Of a stretch of 27,097 bases of DNA, positions 15,271-22,380 are shown in pieces. The notes under the pieces were generated by a model, which worked only from the letters and a program-made list of their open reading frames with translations, ran no database searches and was not told the origin of the DNA. The DNA is from JBLIKP01 sp047635375 (GTDB lineage Bacteria > Bacteroidota > Bacteroidia > Sphingobacteriales > Sphingobacteriaceae). The position numbers and the translations under genes are program-made. Numbering within the stretch: position 1 is the first letter of the stretch; every line of letters begins with the position of its first letter. Where the stretch lies: assembly GCA_047635375.1 (NCBI GenBank), contig JBLIKP010000024.1, forward strand, positions 1 to 27,097, read 5' to 3'.

Positions 15271-16611
15271 TTACAACAAATCATTTGCCATATTAGCCAG
15301 TTCACTTCGTTCTCCTTTTTCAAGGGTAACATGTGCATACAATGGTTGTCCCTGAAGTTTGTCAATCATATAACTTAATCCGTTACTCTGATTGTCAAGA
15401 AATGGTGTGTCAATTTGGTTAATATCACCCGTGAAAATAATCTTAGTTCCCTCCCCAGCTCGCGTTATGATTGTTTTTATTTCATGGGGAGTTAAGTTTT
15501 GTGCTTCATCCACAATAAAGATAATATTGGACAAACTTCTTCCTCTTATATAAGCCAAAGGGGTAATCATTAATTTTTCATTATCCACCATGTCGGTGAT
15601 TTTCTTGAAATTTTTATCAGATTCTTTGAACTGATTTTGGATGAATTTTAAATTATCCCAAAGCGGCTCCATGTAAGGATTAATTTTGGCCTTAATATCT
15701 CCAGGAAGGAAACCTAAATCTTTATTACTAAGCGGAACAATAGGCCTTGCTAGATATATTTGAGCGTAGTCAGACTTTTGCTCAATTGCGGCGGCAAGTG
15801 TTATTAACGTTTTCCCAGTTCCAGCAACACCCTGAAGGCTAACTAGGCTTACATTAGGGTTTAATATTGCATGAAGTGCAAATGCCTGTTCAGCATTACG
15901 TGGTTCTATACCGTAGGCTGTTCTTTTTTCTACAAGCTGCAGTAACTTTTCCTCAGGATTGTAATAGCAAAGCGCCGACTTTGACGGACCTCTTAAAATA
16001 AAATATTGATTAGCAACAGGCTCCTCTTTAGTCAATCCCTCAATTCCTAGCCCTCCAGATTTAAACAAAATATTTACATCCTCATCAGAAGCATCTATTA
16101 CACCTTTACCCTTGTAAAGCATGTCAATGTCTTTGATCTTCCCAGTTTCATAGTCTTCCGACTGAAGATTAAGTGCTTTCGCCTTTATTCGAAGATTTAT
16201 GTCTTTGGAAACTAGAATAACTGGTCTATCCGGAAATTCATCGTGAAGTGAGAGTGCAGCATTTAGAATTTTATGGTCATTCTTTCGCTCCCCAAGGATT
16301 TTCTCGGCATCCATCTTAGGAGAATGGTGCATTTGAACTTTAAACTTCCCCTTGTTTTTCCCGGCAAGGGGTATCCATTCTTCAAGGGAATGATCAGCAC
16401 TTAATTCATCAACATATCTGATAAACTCACGTGCCTCAAAATTGATCGTTAGATGTCCTTTTTTGAAATTATCGATCTCCTCTAATACGGTTATGGGAAT
16501 TGCCACATCATGCTCTTCGAAATTCTTTACTGAATTATGGTCGTGTAATACCACAGAAGAGTCTAGAACAAATATTTTCTTTTTTGATTTTGAGGTTGCT
16601 TTGGCTGGCAT
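15271..16611 (-). CDS. PIN domain and PhoH-type ATPase (PhoH2-like)
   Basis: A 446-residue fusion. Residues about 10-150 form a PIN-type nuclease domain starting FVLDSSVVLHD (catalytic Asp near 17), with further acidic positions such as VLEEID and VSKDINLR. Residues about 220-446 form the PhoH ATPase: Walker A GVAGTGKT (261-268) and Walker B FIVDEAQN (about 366-372), then FTGDINQID. PIN-PhoH proteins such as PhoH2 are reported to couple RNA unwinding to cleavage. I chose the ATG at 16609-16611; the frame is open two codons further to a TTG at 16617, which is a poorer start. The DEAD-box-family RNA helicase gene converging on it also acts on RNA, which may or may not be coincidence. Confidence 0.93.
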   Translation of the reverse strand: MPAKATSKSKKKIFVLDSSVVLHDHNSVKNFEEHDVAIPITVLEEIDNFKKGHLTINFEAREFIRYVDELSADHSLEEWIPLAGKNKGKFKVQMHHSPKMDAEKILGERKNDHKILNAALSLHDEFPDRPVILVSKDINLRIKAKALNLQSEDYETGKIKDIDMLYKGKGVIDASDEDVNILFKSGGLGIEGLTKEEPVANQYFILRGPSKSALCYYNPEEKLLQLVEKRTAYGIEPRNAEQAFALHAILNPNVSLVSLQGVAGTGKTLITLAAAIEQKSDYAQIYLARPIVPLSNKDLGFLPGDIKAKINPYMEPLWDNLKFIQNQFKESDKNFKKITDMVDNEKLMITPLAYIRGRSLSNIIFIVDEAQNLTPHEIKTIITRAGEGTKIIFTGDINQIDTPFLDNQSNGLSYMIDKLQGQPLYAHVTLEKGERSELANMANDLL

Positions 16612-16727
16612 AGACAATAGTTTAAAAGTAAATCCGAAAATGAAACAAGCTTCATTTATTCTGCAAGTAATGTACTATATAAATTGATTGTCCGTCATTT
16701 TCTTTTACCACAGACTGTGGAAAAAAA

Positions 16728-17330
16728 TCAGGAACCTAACACCGTGTTTATAAAATGGCCAAGAATATTAGGGTACATAATAATTGTGATGACCAGACCT
16801 GTAAGCGCTCCATAGAAATGAGCATCGTGATTAATATTTCCTCTATTCTGTTTGGCTGCATAGGCGCAATAAATCAAATACAACCCTCCAAAAATATAAG
16901 CCGGAATTCCAATAGGAATAAAGAAAATATAAAGCTTGGTTAATGGGTCAAAAAGAATATAGCTAAAGAGCACCGTGCTTACTGCGCCCGAAGCACCAAG
17001 GCTAAAATAGCCTGGATTATCTTTATGTTTAATAATTGTAGAAATATCGCTCAACACCAACCCTAAAAAATACAATATTGCAAAACTTAAACTTCCTATT
17101 ACCTGCTCCAACGGAAAGGCAAAGAAATAAAAAGTCATCATATTGAATAACAAATGGGTAATATCGGCGTGAATAAACCCACTGGTAAGAACCTGCCAGT
17201 AGCGCTTCTCGCGGATAAATGAAAATGGGTGAAGCATCAATTTCCGATGCAAATCAGACTTTCCATTCATGACACTTAAACTAAGTAAAACATTAGCTAT
17301 TAATATAATCCAAGCAATGGGGGTGTTCAT
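16728..17330 (-). CDS. Rhomboid family intramembrane serine protease
   Basis: A 200-residue membrane protein with about six helices, the minimal rhomboid core. The catalytic pair is visible as S114 in GASG and H171 in AHFYGALTG, and the conserved H54, H59 and N63 stand in GFIHADITHLLFNM. Rhomboids cleave single-pass membrane proteins within the bilayer; the substrate here is unknown. The gene lies 116 bases upstream of the PhoH start in the same direction and diverges from the gene at 17398, leaving a 67-base shared promoter region. I see no terminator directly after its stop. Confidence 0.94.
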   Translation of the reverse strand: MNTPIAWIILIANVLLSLSVMNGKSDLHRKLMLHPFSFIREKRYWQVLTSGFIHADITHLLFNMMTFYFFAFPLEQVIGSLSFAILYFLGLVLSDISTIIKHKDNPGYFSLGASGAVSTVLFSYILFDPLTKLYIFFIPIGIPAYIFGGLYLIYCAYAAKQNRGNINHDAHFYGALTGLVITIIMYPNILGHFINTVLGS

Positions 17331-17370
17331 AATTGAATAAGTTTAAAACTGAAAGGTCCAATTAATAATC

Positions 17371-17378
17371 TATTTTTG
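17371..17378 (+). promoter_or_regulatory. Possible -7 box for the glycine-rich protein/DUF4837 pair
   Basis: TATTTTTG fits TAnnTTTG and ends 19 bases before the ATG at 17398, the spacing seen at other genes here. No TTG is found at the -33 distance, and the region is AT-rich, so a chance match is possible. Confidence 0.35.
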
Positions 17379-17397
17379 AAAGATAAGTGCCAATATT

Positions 17398-18729
17398 ATG
17401 AAGAAACTCATTTTGTTTTTCGCCATACTTTTACCTTTTTTTTGTTTAGGCCAAGGTGTCTCTAAAGTTAAGGCGCCCTTCGATTCCAAGGGAGAACTCT
17501 TTCAAATTGACAAGTATAAGGCCGCTGAGCTTGAATTGTTTTCAGAAATAAAATCATTTGAATCGGCGACAGCGTTTCAACTGGATTCACAAAAGTATCA
17601 TTTGATTATTCTTTCAGGAGGTAAAAAATTAATCCGACCGCTATCAGCCGCCGACTTCAAATCCTTACAAGACAAAGTAGATAATGCTATTGCAAGGGAT
17701 GAACAATTAAATCTTGTAGACGGTAGTGATCTTAAAAATAGATTAGATCAATCTGGTAGAAAAACTATTTTAATCTCCAGCACTTTGGCAGGTGGCATTT
17801 TTGTTGGTCCAGGATTAGCAACCTATTTTGATAAAACCTCAGAAAATCAGGTGTTAGGAAGCGTATTGGTGGGTGCAGGATCTGGGTTATTAGCCTCCCA
17901 CCTACTTACACGAAAAAAGGAAGTAAATTATTCAACAGGAATTTTAACCTCGTCAGGATTAACTTCCGGGCTTATCCATTCGATTGGGCTAGCATTAACC
18001 TTAAATAATTTCAAGCCAAAAACAATCTCCTTAGCCTTTGCAACTATTATTCCAGCGGAGATTATTGGAGGATATCAACTTGCAAAATACTTAAATCCTA
18101 CTCCAGGTGAAGCTCAACTTATTGCGACAATGACCGCAGGCCTCGGCCCAATAATGGGCCTTTTAGCTCCTGCAGCAGCGGGCTCTCAAAACATTTCAAA
18201 TTACGGGATTGGAATATTTGCCGGAAGTGTAGGGGGTTTTTTTGGAGCAAAATTTCTTTACAGTAGGAATAACTATTCTTTGGGTGACGTTTATGTTTTT
18301 AGTACGGTTGTTCCTGTGATTATGCTAAGCGCCTTTTCAATCGCAACAATTAACCCAAACAATCAAATTTTTGAAAGTAGAACGGGATTTTCACTTGCTT
18401 TGGGAAGCTCATTGGTTGGGATTGGCTTAGCCGATTACCTATTAAAATCTACCGATTTCACTTTGAGGCAAGGAAAAAGAGTAGCCTTTAGCTCACTTAT
18501 TGGAGGCCTCGCCGGCCTTGTTCTTGGAGGTATTAGTGGCGCCGAGGAAAGAACATTTTTATTAATCTCGACTGGTGCAATAGCTGGGTTAGGCATGGGC
18601 TATAGCCGTCAAAAAAACAAAAATAATCAAGACCTTAGCTTTCTTGAAGAAATAACAATAAGCCCTTCCTTCGTTTCGGTGGAACGCAATATCAAGCCTG
18701 GAGTAACTTTATCTATAAAATTTAACTAA
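17398..18729 (+). CDS. Unrecognised exported glycine-rich hydrophobic protein
   Basis: I do not recognise this 443-residue protein. It has a clear signal peptide (MKKLILFFAILLPFFCLGQG). Residues 20-115 are soluble and mixed in charge. From about 122 to 402 there are roughly ten short hydrophobic segments rich in Gly, Ala and Ser with small-residue spacing (for example GGIFVGPGLA, LVGAGSGLLASHLL, IGGLAGLVLGGISGAEE), resembling glycine-zipper packing. The last 30 residues (ISPSFVSVERNIKPGVTLSIKF) look beta-stranded. A signal peptide followed by many helices would be unusual for a plain inner-membrane protein. It overlaps the DUF4837 gene by one base (TAATG), so the two are almost certainly made together. 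No function is proposed. Confidence 0.8.
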   Translation: MKKLILFFAILLPFFCLGQGVSKVKAPFDSKGELFQIDKYKAAELELFSEIKSFESATAFQLDSQKYHLIILSGGKKLIRPLSAADFKSLQDKVDNAIARDEQLNLVDGSDLKNRLDQSGRKTILISSTLAGGIFVGPGLATYFDKTSENQVLGSVLVGAGSGLLASHLLTRKKEVNYSTGILTSSGLTSGLIHSIGLALTLNNFKPKTISLAFATIIPAEIIGGYQLAKYLNPTPGEAQLIATMTAGLGPIMGLLAPAAAGSQNISNYGIGIFAGSVGGFFGAKFLYSRNNYSLGDVYVFSTVVPVIMLSAFSIATINPNNQIFESRTGFSLALGSSLVGIGLADYLLKSTDFTLRQGKRVAFSSLIGGLAGLVLGGISGAEERTFLLISTGAIAGLGMGYSRQKNKNNQDLSFLEEITISPSFVSVERNIKPGVTLSIKFN

Positions 18730-19754
18730 TGAAACTTTTATTTCCTATCCTTTTTTTAAGTGTATTTTTTATTTCCTGTGAAGGTGAACAAGGTAAAAAC
18801 GCTAACCTTCCTCAAGCCGCAGGAAGGGCTGGAGACATTCTAGTGGTGATGCCTGATCAGATGTGGAACAATGCTCCAGGTGACGGTCTGCTTTCACAAA
18901 TCAGACAAAACTACCCTGCCCTGCCGCAACCAGAACCTCTTTTTGGAGTGGTAAGAGTAGCGCCAGATAAATTTAATAGCCTCTTGAAATCTCAACGGAA
19001 TATTATCATCTCTACCCATGACTCAGCATGGGCTAAGCAAGGTAATTTTCATTCCGCGGAGGACCATTATTTTAAAATCAAAAGGAATGTGTTCGCCAAA
19101 GGCCAATTAGTTGTGGTGCTCAACCCTTTTATTACAAATGAAGCTTTGGCCGATAGTCTTTCTCAATATGGAAATAGAATTGTTGATGTATTCGAAACAG
19201 AAGAAGAGGCAAGAAATAATCAATTCCTTAATAAAGTAACCGATAAAGCCATCGTATTAAAATTTAGAAATGAGTTCTCTTGCTACTTGCCCATACCCGA
19301 CGATTACAGAATTGGTAAGGAGACTAAAGACTTTGTCTGGCTAATAAATGAGCAAGCCGAAAGAATATTTAACATCACGCTGCATAAAAGTAAATATAAG
19401 GGGCCATCAGATTTCGATGAAGAAAATATTATTGCGAAAAGGAACGAGCTAGGAAAAAAAAATATCCCAGGTTCATTTGAGGGAAGCCACCTTTCTACAG
19501 AGTCCAATTATAAGCCATATAGGGATACCGTAAACATTGATGGAAATTTTGCAATATTAACACGTGGCTTATGGAGAATGGAAGGAGATTTTATGGGCGG
19601 GCCGTATGTGAACCTTACGATTTACGACGACAGAGATCAATCTGTTTATTTTATTGATGGTTTTGTGTTTGCTCCTAAATTCAAGAAAAGAGAACTTATT
19701 AAAAATGTGGAGCGAATATTAAGGGCCTTTAAAACTATTGAACCCAAAAAGTAA
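18729..19754 (+). CDS. DUF4837 lipoprotein
   Basis: A 341-residue predicted lipoprotein: signal ending FFISC with lipidated Cys17, followed by acidic and polar residues (EGEQGKN). The mature part matches the Bacteroidota family DUF4837, with GDILVVMPDQMW (about 36-47), the QPEPLFGVVRVAP stretch, a central region with paired KFRNEF and PDDYRI segments, a middle conserved GLWRMEGDFMGGPYVNL and a C-terminal YFIDGFVFAPKFKKRELI. No activity is known for the family. The acidic residues after the Cys resemble signals that send some Bacteroidota lipoproteins to the cell surface, but this is only suggestive. It is translationally coupled to the preceding unrecognised protein and followed by a strong terminator, so these two genes form a closed unit. 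Confidence 0.85.
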   Translation: MKLLFPILFLSVFFISCEGEQGKNANLPQAAGRAGDILVVMPDQMWNNAPGDGLLSQIRQNYPALPQPEPLFGVVRVAPDKFNSLLKSQRNIIISTHDSAWAKQGNFHSAEDHYFKIKRNVFAKGQLVVVLNPFITNEALADSLSQYGNRIVDVFETEEEARNNQFLNKVTDKAIVLKFRNEFSCYLPIPDDYRIGKETKDFVWLINEQAERIFNITLHKSKYKGPSDFDEENIIAKRNELGKKNIPGSFEGSHLSTESNYKPYRDTVNIDGNFAILTRGLWRMEGDFMGGPYVNLTIYDDRDQSVYFIDGFVFAPKFKKRELIKNVERILRAFKTIEPKK

Positions 19755-19766
19755 TTTCCCGTTGAT

Positions 19767-19798
19767 AAAAAAAGCCATCCCAAGGGATGGCTTTTTCT
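19767..19798. terminator. Bidirectional intrinsic terminator
   Basis: GCCATCCC (19774-19781) pairs with GGGATGGC (19784-19791). Seven A residues precede it and five T residues follow, so flanking A-T pairs extend the stem and each strand ends in a T run. It closes the DUF4837 transcript on the plus strand and can also end the convergent membrane-protein transcript, whose stop is about 90 bases away. Confidence 0.9.
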
Positions 19799-19883
19799 TT
19801 ACCTAAACTTTAATTTATGAAAAATTACTCACACAGAATAAAATAATAACTGCGCCAATTTTTGTTGTTTTAAACATCCAATT

Positions 19884-20615
19884 CTAAACCGATTTCGCAT
19901 ATACTCCCTTTTTATCCTGAAGGCATTGTGCCAAGCTTACAAAATGCCCGAAATATGCCATGGGAACAACAAATGAAGGGAGCCAAACCATCGGGTAATA
20001 AACAATCATTGTATTTGCAGGCTCATTCATAAAGAATCTAATTGGAAGTGGTGTTGACAATAATGCTGTAATAACAATATTTGTTAGCATTAAAATCCCG
20101 AAAATATTCCAAACGATTAGAAATTTATTTCCCATCATCCGTTTTGTAAAAACCATCCACACCGCGACCGGCGCTGTTAGGCCTACTAAAACATCCCAAT
20201 TCCTACCTTCAAGAGTCATTTGCTCAGGAATTATACCGTAGATAAAAATTAGCCATAAAATTCCCTCCATCACTATTCTGAAAGACTGGAATCCAACAAT
20301 ATTCCTTACTGGAAAATGAAGTAACACCTCCCTTGATTTCCTTATAGATATCAATAAAATTAAAGAGATTAACGGAACTAAAATGGCGACCAAAAATTTC
20401 GGCGGCATGGTACTGAAATCTGTAAAGAATTCTTTTCCAGCGGCCAATCCCATTAGACCTAACCAGGCAAAAATAATTACCAATATCCTTGTTACCGAGA
20501 AGTTATATCCCCCTGAGTTTTTAGCGTACCTTAACGATTTATAAAGGAAAACCAGCAGATAAACAATTAGCCCAATAAAGAGGATTTCAATGTAAAATGG
20601 AATCTTAGTTGTCAT
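19884..20615 (-). CDS. Unrecognised multi-pass membrane protein
   Basis: A membrane protein of 243 residues from the start chosen here, with about seven hydrophobic helices and no recognised catalytic motif. It begins MTTKIPFYIEILFIGLIVYLLV. Later landmarks are FAWLGLMGLAAGKEFF, VRNIVGFQSFRIVMEG, VGLTAPVAVW and the C-terminal MVWLPSFVVPMAYFGHFVSL. The frame is open to another ATG at 20663, which would add 16 residues. I prefer 20615 because the leader before it, AAAAATCACAC (20621-20631), matches that of the DUF4292 gene. The gene diverges from the TPR gene and converges on the DUF4837 terminator. Nothing in the context indicates a function. Confidence 0.7.
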   Translation of the reverse strand: MTTKIPFYIEILFIGLIVYLLVFLYKSLRYAKNSGGYNFSVTRILVIIFAWLGLMGLAAGKEFFTDFSTMPPKFLVAILVPLISLILLISIRKSREVLLHFPVRNIVGFQSFRIVMEGILWLIFIYGIIPEQMTLEGRNWDVLVGLTAPVAVWMVFTKRMMGNKFLIVWNIFGILMLTNIVITALLSTPLPIRFFMNEPANTMIVYYPMVWLPSFVVPMAYFGHFVSLAQCLQDKKGVYAKSV

Positions 20616-20796
20616 AAGAAGTGTGATTTTTATTTCAAGCAATTTAAGAAGGCTTTCCAGCATTTCACTAAAGTCATCCGTAAAACAAGAATTAAGCTAA
20701 ATTATTCCCCATTTTATAATGTCGCTGATTAAAAAACGTTCTTGTTTTTTGGCTGTTGATAACTTTTGACTACACATTGTGTTATTAACTTATAAA

Positions 20797-20825
20797 TTGA
20801 ATTGCAATATTAAAGGTTACCTTTG
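20797..20825 (+). promoter_or_regulatory. Bacteroidota-type promoter of the TPR gene
   Basis: TTG at 20797-20799 and TACCTTTG at 20818-20825 are 18 bases apart, the best two-element match to the Bacteroidota promoter (TTG/TAnnTTTG) in the window. The predicted start of transcription lies about 28 bases before the ATG at 20858. The -7 box is embedded in AAAGGT-T-ACCTTT (20812-20824), an inverted repeat that could bind a regulator. Confidence 0.62.
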
Positions 20826-20857
20826 TAACTGTCCCGATTCACTAAAACAATTTGGCT

Positions 20858-22270
20858 ATGGGCACTTATGACGATTTTGAGTTTGAAAACACCGATGACC
20901 TAAAGTTGTCAGTGGAAAGATATGAGGAAATGCTCCGTAAAAAAGACTTGTACTTTTTTGATTCGGGTGTGTTTGAAGGCCTTATTGACTATTATTTCGA
21001 AAAAAACGACCCTTTAAAGGCCCTAAAAGTCTCCAAACTTGCCCTTTCTCAGCATCCCTACAATAATTCCTTCCTAATAAAACAAGCTCAGTTGCTTATT
21101 GCAACCGATAAATGCGGGATTGCACTAAAAGTGTTAAATCAAGCAATTGCTCTTGAACCTAGCGAATCTGAGGCGTTTGTTGCCAGAAGTTCGGCGCTAG
21201 AAGGTTTAGGGCGTTATGACGATGCAATGGAGTCATTAAATCATGCGTTAACTCTATCCGATTTCCCAGAGGAAATTTACATAGGAATGGCTTATGTACA
21301 ACAAAACAAGGGCGATTATCTCGAAGCCGTTGAAGCTTTAAAAAAATGCCTTGAAGTAAATCCACAAAACTTAGATGCGCTTTATGAGATAGCTTTCTGC
21401 TACGAAATAATCGAAAAACCTGAGGAAGCAATTAAATTCTACAATGATTTTATCGATGAGGAGCCATATTCGTATGTAGCCTGGTATAACCTAGGAAATA
21501 CCTATAATGCATTATTGCTTTTTGAAAAAGCTATAGACTCGTATGATTACGCGATATTAATTCAAGAAGATTTTTCCAGCGCATATTTTAATAAAGGCCA
21601 TACATTAATGTCTCTCGAAAGAAACGCCGAGGCAATTTTATGTTTTAAACAAACCTTTGAATTCGAGCCACCTAACGCTGAAACCCACTCCAATATTGGG
21701 GAATGTTACGAAAAGCTTGGGATGATGAATGAATCAAGGTCTTATTATAAAAAGGCAGTAAAACTCGATAAAGATCACGCGGAAGCTTGGTACGGCATCG
21801 GGTTAACCCTTGAGGCTGAAGAACGATGGTTTGAAAGTGTACATTTCTTTAAAACGGCACTCAACCTTGAGGAATGGAACCCTGACTTTTGGTACGCCCT
21901 TGCGGAAGCCTATGTAGAGCTTAATAATTACTCCGAAGCAGAAACTTGCTTTAAAAAAGTAATTGAATTAGGCCCCGACACATTTGATGTATGGCTTGAT
22001 TATTCTGCTTTTTATATGAAACAAGATAAATTGGCAGAGGCAATTTCTACAATCGCCGAAGGAATAAAGTACAACCCAGAAGCTGTGGAGCTTTATTATC
22101 GCATGGCTGCCTACTGCTTTGCAATTGGCAACAATAATGAAGCCTACAGAAATTTAGAATACGCGCTTGCTATGGCGCCAGAAAAAAACGAATTAATTTT
22201 CGACTATCTACCTCAATTACAGACAAATAAAATAATCATAGACATTATTAACCGTTATTGTCAAGGGTAA
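20858..22270 (+). CDS. Cytoplasmic tetratricopeptide-repeat protein
   Basis: A 470-residue protein without a signal peptide or membrane segment, made almost wholly of TPR units from about residue 50 on (for example AVEALKKCLEVNPQN, AWYNLGNTYNALLLFEKA, AWYGIGLTLEAEERWFES), about eleven in total. An acidic N-terminal stretch (DDFEFENTDDLK) precedes them. I chose the ATG at 20858-20860; the TTG two codons earlier is less likely. TPR proteins of this type act as protein-binding scaffolds; the partner is unknown. It lies upstream of the phosphosulfolactate synthase in the same direction, but a hairpin at its stop and a -7 box in the 110-base gap suggest at least partly separate transcription. Confidence 0.88.
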   Translation: MGTYDDFEFENTDDLKLSVERYEEMLRKKDLYFFDSGVFEGLIDYYFEKNDPLKALKVSKLALSQHPYNNSFLIKQAQLLIATDKCGIALKVLNQAIALEPSESEAFVARSSALEGLGRYDDAMESLNHALTLSDFPEEIYIGMAYVQQNKGDYLEAVEALKKCLEVNPQNLDALYEIAFCYEIIEKPEEAIKFYNDFIDEEPYSYVAWYNLGNTYNALLLFEKAIDSYDYAILIQEDFSSAYFNKGHTLMSLERNAEAILCFKQTFEFEPPNAETHSNIGECYEKLGMMNESRSYYKKAVKLDKDHAEAWYGIGLTLEAEERWFESVHFFKTALNLEEWNPDFWYALAEAYVELNNYSEAETCFKKVIELGPDTFDVWLDYSAFYMKQDKLAEAISTIAEGIKYNPEAVELYYRMAAYCFAIGNNNEAYRNLEYALAMAPEKNELIFDYLPQLQTNKIIIDIINRYCQG

Positions 22271-22287
22271 TATTTGACCCTTTTATT
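22263..22287 (+). terminator. Weak terminator-like hairpin at the TPR gene stop
   Basis: AAGGGT (22263-22268) pairs with ACCCTT (22277-22282) across an 8-base loop, followed by TTATTT. The stem is only 6 bp and overlaps the stop codon at 22268-22270, so termination may be partial. Confidence 0.45.
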
Positions 22288-22327
22288 TCAATATTGTAAT
22301 TCACTACCCACTAACGGGTGATTCTTG

Positions 22328-22335
22328 TATCTTTG
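22328..22335 (+). promoter_or_regulatory. Probable -7 box for the phosphosulfolactate synthase gene
   Basis: TATCTTTG followed by CG fits TAnnTTTG and shares the TATCTTTGC form with the box at 13909. It predicts a leader of about 40 bases before the ATG at 22381. The best upstream TTG (22294-22296) is about 31 bases away, too far for the normal spacing. Confidence 0.5.
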
Positions 22336-22344
22336 CGCCTATTC

Positions 22345-22356
22345 GTGGAGCTCCAC
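22345..22356. promoter_or_regulatory. Perfect 12-base palindrome just after the predicted promoter
   Basis: GTGGAGCTCCAC is its own reverse complement and lies 9 bases after the -7 box, at or just past the predicted transcription start. A perfect even palindrome here suits a dimeric repressor site better than an RNA hairpin (4-bp stem only). No regulator is identified. Confidence 0.35.
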
Positions 22357-22380
22357 AAAACCGAAAAAAACCTACGTTAA

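Noticed and set aside
16708..16720. Palindrome CCACAG-A-CTGTGG followed by A7, near the end of the rhomboid gene
   Set aside because: The T run lies on the wrong side for termination on either strand, the loop is one base, and the resemblance of TGTGGAAAA to a DnaA box is a single weak site with no replication genes nearby.
20755..20789. GTTGATAAC and GTTATTAAC as an imperfect inverted repeat, with ACACATTGTGT between them
   Set aside because: The two symmetries do not share a centre and the region is AT-rich; evidence for an operator or origin is too weak.
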